A stretch of DNA of 36,763 nt from the NCBI GenBank assembly GCA_900321255.1, contig ONVK01000023.1, positions 1 to 36,763 on the forward strand, given 5' to 3'. Both the position numbers and the translations under genes were made by a program. Each line of letters begins with the position of its first letter. Within the stretch, counting starts at the first letter, position 1. This DNA is from an uncultured Lentisphaerota bacterium. GTDB lineage: Bacteria > Verrucomicrobiota > Kiritimatiellia > RFP12 > UBA1067. Positions 8,832 through 16,329 of this stretch are shown piece after piece. The notes beneath the pieces are model-generated. The model saw nothing but the letters and a program-made list of their open reading frames with translations, did no database searches and was not told the origin of the DNA.

Positions 8832-9530
8832 TCACTTGATGGTGGAAACCTTGAAGAACTGCGCGCCGTCCTTCTTGGGAGTCACGAGGTTGATTTCCTT
8901 TGCAGCATCGCCGCTGACGCTCGCAGTGTCCGCAGGAACCGCGAAGTTGGAGACATCGCTTCCGGACTGAAGCGTGTAGCCGACGAAGGGGCGAGTGTTC
9001 GCCACTGTGACAACAACATTCGCACCCACAATCTTGATGCCAGTCACCTTCGGCTGAGGAACATCCGTGAGGTCGTAAGCACCAGCCGCAACGCCCACCT
9101 GCGCAGATGCAGAATTGAAGCCGCCCGAGCTGGCGATTCCATCCTCGACGGAAGCCTTCACGTTGACGACCTTGGGCTGCCCAGCCTCGTCAACCCCCGA
9201 CAAGGTTTTGCCCGACGGATCCTTTGCGAAGTCGCGCGTATCAAGGAGGTAGACGCCCCATGTTCCACCCTGGTAGTTCGCAACGTCCGCCTCGTCAATC
9301 GAGAAGAGGACTGGCGGGCACTTGCCATCCTTTGCGCCAGGAAATGTCAAGACCGTCTCCTGCACATCACCCTTTGTATAGACAAGCGCGTAGCATTCGT
9401 TGTCAAGGACCTGCGTACCGTCGGCATACTTGTCGGGACCAGGCGTAGAGAACATGACCAAAAGGTCGTTTATTCCACCAAACGCGGCAACCGTGAGTCC
9501 CGCGAAAAGAGCTGCAATCGTCTTTTTCAT
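8832..9530 (-). CDS. Exported protein of unknown function
   Basis: Protein of 232 residues starting MKKTIAALFAGLTVAAFGG, a signal peptide. The start at 9530 is chosen over an upstream ATG at 9650 because AAGGAG lies 8 nt before it and the signal peptide begins there. The mature part has segments such as YALVYTKGD and LFSIDEADVANYQGGTWGVYLLDTRDF and a C-terminal stretch (VTGIKIVGANVVVTVANTRPFVGYTLQSG) that looks like a small beta-sandwich ending in FFKVS. That shape is common in secreted proteins of this group, where it gives a computed attribute a numeric or text form, but I cannot name the family. It is second in the row of four exported proteins, starting 22 nt after the upstream gene ends. 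Confidence 0.85.
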   Translation of the reverse strand: MKKTIAALFAGLTVAAFGGINDLLVMFSTPGPDKYADGTQVLDNECYALVYTKGDVQETVLTFPGAKDGKCPPVLFSIDEADVANYQGGTWGVYLLDTRDFAKDPSGKTLSGVDEAGQPKVVNVKASVEDGIASSGGFNSASAQVGVAAGAYDLTDVPQPKVTGIKIVGANVVVTVANTRPFVGYTLQSGSDVSNFAVPADTASVSGDAAKEINLVTPKKDGAQFFKVSTIK

Positions 9531-9552
9531 TGTTATGCTCCTTGTTTTAGAA

Positions 9553-10605
9553 TTACTGAGCGACTTCGACATCTGCGGGTTCAACTGTATAGACGCCCGT
9601 GCCACTCGACAACGGAATCTTGATTGCATTGGAATTGCAGAGCTCGCCAACCTGAGAGCCGTTCTTCTTAACAGCGAACTTTACGGCCAGTCCAGCCTCC
9701 ACAGATTGGTTAGCATCCATCGCGAGTGTGATGTTGTTCGCATCACCATCATTCGCGACAGGGAGAACTTTGATCGTCGCAGGATCCGCGGCCGTCGTGT
9801 CAATGCCAAGCGCCTTGCAGACCGCAACAGGGAGTCCGCACGCAGCCGCCGTTCCTGTTGCGATTTCACCCGACGAAGTCACGTCCTGTATAGACGATGC
9901 ATCGCCACCAGCCGTAATCGCATCTGCAACGGAGCCGTACTTATTGCTATTGTAAGCAACGACCGCAACTTCGTAGCCAGAATTGATCGTGGAAATCGAA
10001 CCCGAACCGAACGCATCAATGCTCACAAGGCTATCCGTGCCATCGGCGAAGTCAAACGAAGTCGCACCGCCCGTTGCCGCAGACAGTACCGCACCATCAA
10101 CTAAGAACTGAACCTTGTGCGTGCGGTAATCAAGAATAATCGTAAACGTCGTCGCCTGGCCGTCTGCCGGAGGCGTGCCAGTGAGTTTCGTCCAACTCTG
10201 CGCGTTTGCCGCCCCAGCAAAGCCATAGAAGTTGGTGTCAACACCACTGTTGCTGACACCAACGGCAAGCCCTGCCTTGGCACTGGTGAGGCCATCAGTC
10301 GTAAGGTCATTTTCATCGCTTGGCGTCAATACGGCAGTCGCCGTGATTGAAACAACGCCGTCGCTCATATTCGTTGAGGCGAACGAAGCATCTGGCGTGA
10401 ACACAAGCCTATTATCAATGCTGTTGTCGATAGTGAACTTACTATCCGCAACAGTATAATCGCCGGAAACGGCGACGTTGCTTAGACTCGGAGTGCTTCC
10501 GGATGCACTCGCCGCAAACCATGCATTAGTCGTATTAGCAAGAGCGGAAAGTGAAACGCACGCGCCCGCGCACGCAATCATTCCCATCAGTTTCTTTGCT
10601 TTCAT
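9553..10605 (-). CDS. Exported protein with a LamG-like region
   Basis: Protein of 350 residues with an N-terminal signal peptide (MKAKKLMGMIACAGACVSLSALA). It is preceded by a strong ribosome binding site, GGGAGG, 6 nt before the ATG. Residues of about 30-210 resemble a concanavalin/LamG-type beta-sandwich: IDNRLVFTPDASF, then TTFTIILDYRTHKVQFLVDG, the usual strand pair of such domains. The C-terminal 130 residues (CGLPVAVCKALGIDTTAADP onward) form a second region ending VYTVEPADVEVAQ. The fold is judged by eye only. It is first in the four-gene run of exported proteins and sits directly behind the strongest promoter in the window. Confidence 0.85.
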   Translation of the reverse strand: MKAKKLMGMIACAGACVSLSALANTTNAWFAASASGSTPSLSNVAVSGDYTVADSKFTIDNSIDNRLVFTPDASFASTNMSDGVVSITATAVLTPSDENDLTTDGLTSAKAGLAVGVSNSGVDTNFYGFAGAANAQSWTKLTGTPPADGQATTFTIILDYRTHKVQFLVDGAVLSAATGGATSFDFADGTDSLVSIDAFGSGSISTINSGYEVAVVAYNSNKYGSVADAITAGGDASSIQDVTSSGEIATGTAAACGLPVAVCKALGIDTTAADPATIKVLPVANDGDANNITLAMDANQSVEAGLAVKFAVKKNGSQVGELCNSNAIKIPLSSGTGVYTVEPADVEVAQ

Positions 10606-10637
10606 CTAATCCTCCCTTGAAAAAGTTTATGCGCATA

Positions 10638-10666
10638 TTATACCCCATATGGGGGAAGACGTCAAG
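10638..10666 (-). promoter_or_regulatory. Near-consensus sigma-70 promoter with a palindromic spacer
   Basis: On the minus strand TTGACG (10661-10666), a spacer of exactly 17 nt and TATAAT (10638-10643). The -10-proximal 12 nt of the spacer are the perfect palindrome CCCCATATGGGG (10644-10655), a possible operator. The leader to the ATG at 10605 is about 25 nt and holds the GGGAGG site. Confidence 0.9.
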
Positions 10667-10704
10667 GGGGCGGCCGAAAAAAAATCAAAATTTCCAGAAT
10701 GAAC

Positions 10705-11685
10705 TTACGCCCCAAGAAACACCGTTTCCATTGGTACAAGCGGGCGGCCGCGGCAGAACGCGCCGCCATCCATGCACGACGACCCCTCGGGCTTGACTTC
10801 GAGAAGCTGGAGGGCCGTGTCGTGGCAGCGCACCACGGGACCAGTCTTGTCGATCTTCACGACAGTGCCGGGAGCCGCGTCTTTCCACGCCGGGTCGAGC
10901 TTGGCCACGCGTGCGCGCAGGACTACGAGACGCCCCGTCGTACCGCGCTTTCGCATGCTTTCCGGGAGGAAAGTGTAGCAGCACGGCCACGGATTGTAGG
11001 CGCGTATCCTGCGCTCGATCTCGATTACCGGGCGATCCCAGTCAATGAGGCCATCGGTCTTCTTGAGCTTCCTCGCATAAGTCGCGGAAGCTTCGTCCTG
11101 CGCGACTTCCGGCGGAAGCGAGTTCGAGCCGAGAAGCCGAAGCGCCTTTGCGAGCGTGACGCCACCGGCGATCGCAAGGTCGTCCATGAGCTGGCCGCCC
11201 GTCGTGTCGGGGTATATCGGCTCGAAGCTCTGCAGCATGATCGGGCCGTCGTCAAGCCCAACGCCCATCTTCATGACGGTGACACCCGTCATCCGCTCGC
11301 CCGCCTCGAGCGCCGCGACGACAGGCGCAGCGCCTCGGTACTTCGGGAGAAGCGAAAAGTGGCAGTTGACGCAGCCAAAGAGAGGAAGATCAAGAAGCGG
11401 CTTCTTCAGTATCTGGCCGAACGCGACCACGACCACAACGTCGGGCTTCCACGCGCGGATCCTCTCCATCGGCTCAGGGTCGTTCACGCGCTCGGGCTTG
11501 ATGATATCCTTAAGCCCCTTCTCCGCGGCGTACTTCGCGAGGGCGCACGGCGACATGACCTTGCCGCGACCGGTCGGGCGGTCTGGCTGCGTCACGACGC
11601 CGACGATCTCGAACTCTCTTTCGCGCAGAAGCGCGTGGAGACATTCGGCCGACGCCGGAGAAGAACCCATGAAGACGATTCGCAT
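10705..11685 (-). CDS. fmt: Methionyl-tRNA formyltransferase
   Basis: Protein of 326 residues, close to the usual length for Fmt, which formylates Met-tRNA for initiation using 10-formyltetrahydrofolate. The N-terminal Rossmann domain begins MRIVFMGSSPASAECL. The catalytic signature is complete: Asn107 and His109 in NCHFSLLPKYRGAAPV, and Asp145 in GVGLDDGPIM. The C-terminal OB-like domain includes RAYNPWPCCYTFL. No ribosome binding site is seen before the ATG, but TATAAT ends 12 nt upstream, suggesting a very short leader. It is separated from the HAD-like gene upstream by 183 nt. The peptide deformylase that often accompanies fmt is not in the window. Confidence 0.97.
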   Translation of the reverse strand: MRIVFMGSSPASAECLHALLREREFEIVGVVTQPDRPTGRGKVMSPCALAKYAAEKGLKDIIKPERVNDPEPMERIRAWKPDVVVVVAFGQILKKPLLDLPLFGCVNCHFSLLPKYRGAAPVVAALEAGERMTGVTVMKMGVGLDDGPIMLQSFEPIYPDTTGGQLMDDLAIAGGVTLAKALRLLGSNSLPPEVAQDEASATYARKLKKTDGLIDWDRPVIEIERRIRAYNPWPCCYTFLPESMRKRGTTGRLVVLRARVAKLDPAWKDAAPGTVVKIDKTGPVVRCHDTALQLLEVKPEGSSCMDGGAFCRGRPLVPMETVFLGA

Positions 11686-11696
11686 AGTTGCGGGAT

Positions 11697-11702
11697 ATTA
11701 TA
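11697..11702 (-). promoter_or_regulatory. -10 box upstream of fmt
   Basis: GATATAAT on the minus strand with TATAAT at 11697-11702, ending 12 nt before the fmt ATG. No good -35 box is visible at the usual distance. Confidence 0.5.
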
Positions 11703-11745
11703 TCATATCTCGCCTGTGCTCTGTCGCATGCGTGGCGATGAGCAT

Positions 11746-11790
11746 GAGACGGCGGAGCGCGAGGCGGCGGAGCGTGAGGCGGCGGAGCGA
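11746..11790. repeat. Three 15-bp tandem repeats in the fmt-HAD gap
   Basis: Three near-identical units GAGGCGGCGGAGCGN stand in tandem within the 183-nt gap 11686-11868. The rest of the gap holds the fmt -10 box and a weak 7-bp hairpin (AGGCTCC/GGAGCCT, about 11824-11844) without a T-run. No gene is seen in it. Confidence 0.8.
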
Positions 11791-11868
11791 AGGTCCGAGC
11801 GAATGGATACGGCGTATTCGCCGAGGCTCCATGAGGAGGAGCCTTCGGACGCCACCTCACAACTCAAC

Positions 11869-12804
11869 TTAGAATCCTGGCAAATTCAGCTGCCCGGAAA
11901 CGCAGACCTTGCGACCTTTGCTGAGCGTTCTGTCGGAAGTGTCGTACACGACGAACTTGATTCCCTCGAAGCGCTTCGAAAGCTCCGAGCGGATGTAGTC
12001 GGAAACACACTTCACGTTTCCCTTGTCGTCGTCGGAAAAGCCGATCGAGACGGGCCTGTCGGCCGTGCCGTTGCGGCGGATCATGTGGAATATGTGCTCG
12101 ACGAAGTCGCGTATCGCGAACTCCTTCGCAAGCTCCGGCTTCGCGGCGGTCGGCGCGACGGCGAGCTTCTCCTGGTATATCGGATCGCGCTCCATGCGCT
12201 CCTTGAAGCCCTGGAAAGTCACGGCCGAGTAGCGGCACATGCCGAGATAGTAGTCGAGCTCCTCCGCGTCCGTGCCGAACTCGCCGTCGCCAACGCCGTC
12301 TATCCACTGGCGGTAGCCGCGCAGGTTGGACATCATGATCTCGCGCTCCTCCTCGGTCAGCACGTACTTGATGAACACCCTGACCGCCCGCTCTATCGTC
12401 TCAGGCGCATGGCCGCGCGCCGTCACGATGGCGAATATGCGCCCTTCAGTCAATGTCTTCTTGAACGTGTAGAAGCTCGGCGACGGCTTTTCGCCGTGCT
12501 CGATCTTCTCAAGCGCGGCAATCGTGTCCTCGATGAAGTTGTCGCGCCCAGGCGCGTCCTCGAAGTTCCTGAACGCATCGGCCCACACTCCGCCGGGGGC
12601 GCGGTAGTGCTCCTCGTCGCCGCGAACAAGGGCGAATGTCGCCGTTGAGACCTCGACGGGCTTCCACGGATCGTCAACGCTGTCGCGGTGCTCCATCTTG
12701 ATGCGCGTCGGCATGTGCAGGATGTTGTCGTCCCAGTCGAAGATGTAGTACTTGAAGTCGCGGTTCGCGACCTCTTCGTTGATGTATGGAATCTGGCGCG
12801 TCAT
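11869..12804 (-). CDS. HAD-superfamily phosphatase-like protein
   Basis: Protein of 311 residues. HAD motif I is present as FDWDDNIL (Asp23, Asp25), motif II as IVTARG, and a motif-IV-like acidic stretch as GFSDDDKGN near residue 265. The long middle part (about 45-240) acts as a cap and includes a region with many aromatic and acidic residues. It is a haloacid dehalogenase-type hydrolase by motif; the substrate is unknown. The start codon shares its A-T with the rimO stop (TGATG), so translation is probably coupled to rimO. It is the last gene of the overlapping run from 20.65 kb. Confidence 0.8.
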   Translation of the reverse strand: MTRQIPYINEEVANRDFKYYIFDWDDNILHMPTRIKMEHRDSVDDPWKPVEVSTATFALVRGDEEHYRAPGGVWADAFRNFEDAPGRDNFIEDTIAALEKIEHGEKPSPSFYTFKKTLTEGRIFAIVTARGHAPETIERAVRVFIKYVLTEEEREIMMSNLRGYRQWIDGVGDGEFGTDAEELDYYLGMCRYSAVTFQGFKERMERDPIYQEKLAVAPTAAKPELAKEFAIRDFVEHIFHMIRRNGTADRPVSIGFSDDDKGNVKCVSDYIRSELSKRFEGIKFVVYDTSDRTLSKGRKVCVSGQLNLPGF

Positions 12805-14081
12805 CAGCTAACCACTTCACCTACAAAGTCAAAGCCCTCGACCTTCGCGATCCTGACGTTTACGAATTCGCCGATACGCACGTCCTCCGTTCGGTCGCCT
12901 CGGAGAGGCGCCCCTACCAACTTGCCGCCACGATCAATATAGGTCACTCCGTCGACATCGGGCGCCTGCGACTCCATGCGGGCGACGCCAGGCGCCACGA
13001 CAAGCGCACGGAACGTCTCGCCGACAAGCCGCTTAGAGCGCACCTTCCATATCGACTTCGCGAGATCCATCACCGACTTCTCCCTCGCGAGCGCGACGGC
13101 GCGCGAAGGCCTCCCGCCGAGCGCCGCGCCCTTCGTGCCCTTCTCCGGGGAGTAGGCGAAGCAGCCGAGATGGTCGAACTGCATGCGCCGCAAATCGGAC
13201 ATGAGCTTTCTGAAACGCACCTCGGTCTCGCCTGGGAAGCCGGTCATTATCGTCGTCCTAAGCGTAATCCCGGGAACGACATCGCGCAGGAACTCGGCCG
13301 CTGCGAGAGAGTCGGCTATCGCGGCCGCGCGGTTCATCTTCTCGAGGACTTCGGGAACGGTGTGCTGGAGCGGCACGTCGATATAGCGGACGGCATGCTT
13401 CGACGAGAGCATCCAGACGAGGAAGTCCTCTGATATCTCGCTCGGGTAGCTGTAGAGGACGCGCACCCAGAAGTCGCCGGGAATCTTGTCGAGCGCCCAG
13501 AGGAGATCGGGAAGCGTCTTCGCGCCGTCGCGCCACAGCATAGGATCCTGCGCGATGACGTTAAGCTCGCGGCAGCCCGTCGCGACGAGCACGCGGGCCT
13601 CCTTGAGAATCGACTTGAGCGGGCGAGAGCGGTACTTGCCGCGGATGAGCGGAATAGCGCAGTAGGAGCAGCGGTGGGCGCACCCTTCGGCGATCTTGAG
13701 GTACGCGAACGCCTTTCCGGTGAGGCGAAGCGCGGGCATCTTCGGCTCGATCCAGTCCTTGGGAACGCCGCCCCATTCGTCAACGCCCGGAAACGCACCC
13801 TTCAGCTCGGGATATCTCTGCGGATAGCACCCCGCTACGACGACCTTGCCGTAGCGACCCAGCTTCTTGAGCTCGACGGCCCTCAGTATCTCGGCCTCCG
13901 CCTCCTCGCGCGCCGACGCGATGAAAGAGCAGGTGTTGACGATCACGACGTCGGCGCAGTCTGGATCGGGGGAGAGAGACCAGCCCTCCTTGAGGAGATT
14001 GCCGGTCATGACCTGCAAGTCGACTGCGTTCTTAGCGCAGCCGAGCGATACGAGTGCAAGCGTTCCTCTCTTCTTTTTCAT
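12804..14081 (-). CDS. rimO: Ribosomal protein S12 methylthiotransferase
   Basis: Protein of 425 residues, the usual length. RimO is a radical-SAM enzyme with two 4Fe-4S clusters that methylthiolates an Asp of ribosomal protein S12. The N-terminal UPF0004 domain gives three cluster Cys (15 in SLGCAKN, 51 in NTCSF, 85 in AGCYPQRY). The radical-SAM motif CAHRCSYC gives Cys134, 138 and 141. A TRAM-type C-terminal domain ends the protein (VTYIDRGGKLVGA to FVGEVVS). SLGCAKNAVD matches the RimO branch better than MiaB. It follows folC by 14 nt and overlaps the next gene by one base. A TATAAT 9 nt upstream may give a leaderless message. Confidence 0.95.
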   Translation of the reverse strand: MKKKRGTLALVSLGCAKNAVDLQVMTGNLLKEGWSLSPDPDCADVVIVNTCSFIASAREEAEAEILRAVELKKLGRYGKVVVAGCYPQRYPELKGAFPGVDEWGGVPKDWIEPKMPALRLTGKAFAYLKIAEGCAHRCSYCAIPLIRGKYRSRPLKSILKEARVLVATGCRELNVIAQDPMLWRDGAKTLPDLLWALDKIPGDFWVRVLYSYPSEISEDFLVWMLSSKHAVRYIDVPLQHTVPEVLEKMNRAAAIADSLAAAEFLRDVVPGITLRTTIMTGFPGETEVRFRKLMSDLRRMQFDHLGCFAYSPEKGTKGAALGGRPSRAVALAREKSVMDLAKSIWKVRSKRLVGETFRALVVAPGVARMESQAPDVDGVTYIDRGGKLVGAPLRGDRTEDVRIGEFVNVRIAKVEGFDFVGEVVS

Positions 14082-14089
14082 CGCCGTAG

Positions 14090-14095
14090 ATTATA
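14090..14095 (-). promoter_or_regulatory. -10 box immediately upstream of rimO
   Basis: GATATAAT on the minus strand, with TATAAT at 14090-14095 ending 9 nt before the rimO ATG. It overlaps the end of folC. No clear -35 box. Confidence 0.5.
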
Positions 14096-15397
14096 TCAAA
14101 CCTTAAGGATTTCTGCCGCATCGAAACGGTCTGTCTGCCACGGGAAGGCGCCAAGTGCGGCAAGTGCCTCGCCAGCGAGAAAGAGCGAACCGCAAATCAG
14201 CACATCAACCGCTTCACATTTAGGGACAGACCCCGTTTTTTTGGGGACAGACCCCAATTTTTCCAGCGCTAACTGAACAGAATCGCAAGAAATTGCCGAA
14301 ATTCCCGCGGATTCCATTTTCCGTGCAAGTTCCGCGGGGTCAAGCGAACGTGGATTGTTCGTGCGGACGGCTATTCCCTTTTTGACGAACGGGGCGAGAA
14401 TCCGCAGCGTCTCGTCGACATCTTTGTCGCCGCAGAAGCCGGCGACGAGCGTGGGGACAGACCCCGCGAAAGGCGCGTATTTACGGAGCGCGGCGGCAAG
14501 GGCGCGCGCAGCCGGGGGGTTGTGAGCGCCGTCTATGATGAATCGCCCTACCCTCTGGAACCGCCCCGGCCAGACGACATTTCCGAGTCCGTCCGCCATC
14601 CCCTTCGTCAAGCCAAGCGTCTTGAGCGCGGCAATTGCCGTGACCGCGTTCTCGCGGTTGAAGGATCCGACCAGCGAAAAGCCACCTGGGATCTCCGACT
14701 CGTCCGCGACATCCGGCGCGTAGACGAACGGAGCGCCGACTTCGCTCGCGCGCGCCTTCACGACATCAACAACAGCAGGGTCGTTATTCCCGAGGACGAT
14801 CGGCACGCCCTTCTTTATTATCCCCGCCTTCTCCGCGGCGATTTTTTCAACCGTGTCGCCAAGCCAGTCGCAGTGGTCGAGCCCGATCTTCGTGATGACG
14901 CAGAGCTCCGGCCTGCATACGTTCGTCGCGTCAAGCCGGCCGCCGAGCCCCGTCTCGAGAACGGCATAATCTACCTTCGCCTCGGCATAGACGAGAAACG
15001 CGACGGCAGTAAGCGCCTCGAAGAAGGTGAGACCGTAGATGGAGTTGGAGGAGGAGTTGGAGTTGGAGGAGGAGTTGGAGGAAGAGTCTGCGTGAAAGAC
15101 CTTGTCCGCCGCACGTTCCAGCACCTCGTCTGCAATCGGAGCGCCGTCGAGGAAAAACCGCTCGTTGATGCGGACGAGATGCGGCGACGTATAGCGGCCG
15201 ATCCTGAGACCATCCGCACGGAGGCACGCGTCCAAGATGGCGCACACCGCCCCCTTCCCGTTCGTCCCCGCGACGTGTATCGCCCTGAACTTCAGCTGCG
15301 GGTCGCCCAGCGCGGCACATATGCCGCGGATTGCGTCGAGGGACGGCCTCATTCCAAACCGCCGCTTTGCCGCGAGCCTGTCGAGGAAGTCGCTCAT
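14096..15397 (-). CDS. folC: Bifunctional folylpolyglutamate/dihydrofolate synthase
   Basis: Protein of 433 residues of the Mur-ligase-like FolC family, which adds glutamate to (dihydro)folate. The start at 15397 (MSDFLDRLAAKRRFGMRPS) overlaps the upstream stop as TGATG. The P-loop GTNGKGA is at 44-50, followed by YTSPHLVRINER, ETGLGGRLDATN and ITKIGLDHCDWLGDT, all diagnostic. Three repeat families are carried in frame: a Ser/Asn tract (SSSNSSSNSNSSSNS, about 104-119) from a GGAGGAGTTGG repeat, GSVPKKTGSVPK near 382-393 from two GGGGACAGACCCC copies, and one more copy encoding AGSVPT. All sit between conserved blocks, so the enzyme is probably active. It is adjacent to rimO and the prenyltransferase gene. 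Confidence 0.95.
   Translation of the reverse strand: MSDFLDRLAAKRRFGMRPSLDAIRGICAALGDPQLKFRAIHVAGTNGKGAVCAILDACLRADGLRIGRYTSPHLVRINERFFLDGAPIADEVLERAADKVFHADSSSNSSSNSNSSSNSIYGLTFFEALTAVAFLVYAEAKVDYAVLETGLGGRLDATNVCRPELCVITKIGLDHCDWLGDTVEKIAAEKAGIIKKGVPIVLGNNDPAVVDVVKARASEVGAPFVYAPDVADESEIPGGFSLVGSFNRENAVTAIAALKTLGLTKGMADGLGNVVWPGRFQRVGRFIIDGAHNPPAARALAAALRKYAPFAGSVPTLVAGFCGDKDVDETLRILAPFVKKGIAVRTNNPRSLDPAELARKMESAGISAISCDSVQLALEKLGSVPKKTGSVPKCEAVDVLICGSLFLAGEALAALGAFPWQTDRFDAAEILKV
14222..14255. repeat. Two copies of GGGGACAGACCCC in folC
   Basis: 14222-14234 (first base A) and 14243-14255 carry the 13-mer palindromic-type unit, read as GSVP in the folC frame. A third copy is at 14453-14465. 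Confidence 0.85.
14453..14465. repeat. Third GGGGACAGACCCC copy in folC
   Basis: Exact copy of the 13-mer, read as GSVPT in the folC frame. Confidence 0.85.
15041..15087. repeat. GGAGGAGTTGG-type tandem repeat in folC
   Basis: GGAGTTGGAGGA units repeat here and encode the Ser/Asn tract of FolC. The unit resembles the rhs block at 2210-2250. Confidence 0.85.
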
Positions 15398-16329
15398 CAG
15401 GCCCCTGAAGCGGTGACGACGTAGCGAAGGAGAACCGCGAGGACGGCAGAAGCGCCGTAGAGCGCAAGTATGATCCACATCGGCCAGTCGGAAAGGAGAA
15501 TCTTCTCCGGGCGTCCGACATCGGCTTTCGAGTAGACGAGGTGGATGTACCGAGCGAGACCGAGCGCCACAAAGGCGGCGGTGACGACAAGATAGCGAGT
15601 TCCGAAGCGCGACACCGTGTCGGGCGAAAGCGTGTACCACGTGTAGACGACAAGCGTCGCAAGAGCCGAGGCGAACATCAAGACGTCGAGCGCAACAGGA
15701 TGGTAGCCCTTGAGCGCTGCGCGCGACTCGATTGCCACTGACATTTCGTGGCGGCGCTTCGCGAGCGCAATAAAGAGCGAAAGCGCAAACGCGCAGGCAA
15801 GAAGCCACGGCGAGATTCGCACGTTCATCGCCGCAGCACCGGCAACCGCGCGAAGGACGAAGCCCGCCGCGATAACCACGACGTCGATGTATGGAATGCG
15901 CTTCAGGAACCCGGAATACGCGCACTGCATCACGGAATAGATCAGGATTACCGCAAAGCCCCATGTGCGGTCGGGATGGCGGAATACGAGATAGCACGGG
16001 AACATCAGCGCGATCGCGAAGAGCGAAAGCGCGACCCTGACCGCGTCGATGCGCGACACGAGCCCAGCCGCCACGGGCCGCAGGCGCTTTACCGGATGAA
16101 GACGGTCGGCCTCGAAGTCGGCGACGTCGTTGAGCAGGTAGAACGCGCTCGAAACGAGGCAGAACGCAGTAGCCATGGCCGCAACGAGGATGAAGGGCCT
16201 TATCCCGCGCGCCATCGCCGCCTGAGACGGGTCGGCGACAGCGAAGAACCAGGCGAGGAACACGATGCCGTTCTTCGTCCACTGGTTGACCCTCAGCGCC
16301 CTCAGCCACGTGTGGATCGACTTCTTCAC
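15397..16329 (-). CDS. UbiA-family phosphoribosyltransferase (decaprenyl-phosphate type)
   Basis: Polytopic membrane protein of 310 residues. The first aspartate motif NDVADFEADRLHPVKRLRP (67 onward) and the second region YSGFLKRIPYIDVVVIAAGF match the decaprenyl-phosphate phosphoribosyltransferase branch of the UbiA prenyltransferases, which moves phosphoribose from PRPP onto a polyprenyl phosphate, the first step to lipid-linked arabinose-type donors. About nine hydrophobic segments are visible. The start is a GTG at 16329 overlapping the upstream stop as GTGA, with GGAGG 8 nt before it; longer frames would run into the neighbouring gene. It ends one base into folC. The partner oxidoreductases (DprE1/2 type) are not in this window, so the actual product is uncertain. 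Confidence 0.85.
   Translation of the reverse strand: MKKSIHTWLRALRVNQWTKNGIVFLAWFFAVADPSQAAMARGIRPFILVAAMATAFCLVSSAFYLLNDVADFEADRLHPVKRLRPVAAGLVSRIDAVRVALSLFAIALMFPCYLVFRHPDRTWGFAVILIYSVMQCAYSGFLKRIPYIDVVVIAAGFVLRAVAGAAAMNVRISPWLLACAFALSLFIALAKRRHEMSVAIESRAALKGYHPVALDVLMFASALATLVVYTWYTLSPDTVSRFGTRYLVVTAAFVALGLARYIHLVYSKADVGRPEKILLSDWPMWIILALYGASAVLAVLLRYVVTASGA

Noticed and set aside
10699-12648. A 649-residue plus-strand frame
   Set aside because: Spans fmt and the HAD-like gene on the other strand; both of these have clear motifs.
12804-14081. MiaB rather than RimO
   Set aside because: SLGCAKNAVD and the C-terminal TRAM match the RimO branch; MiaB-type blocks are not seen.
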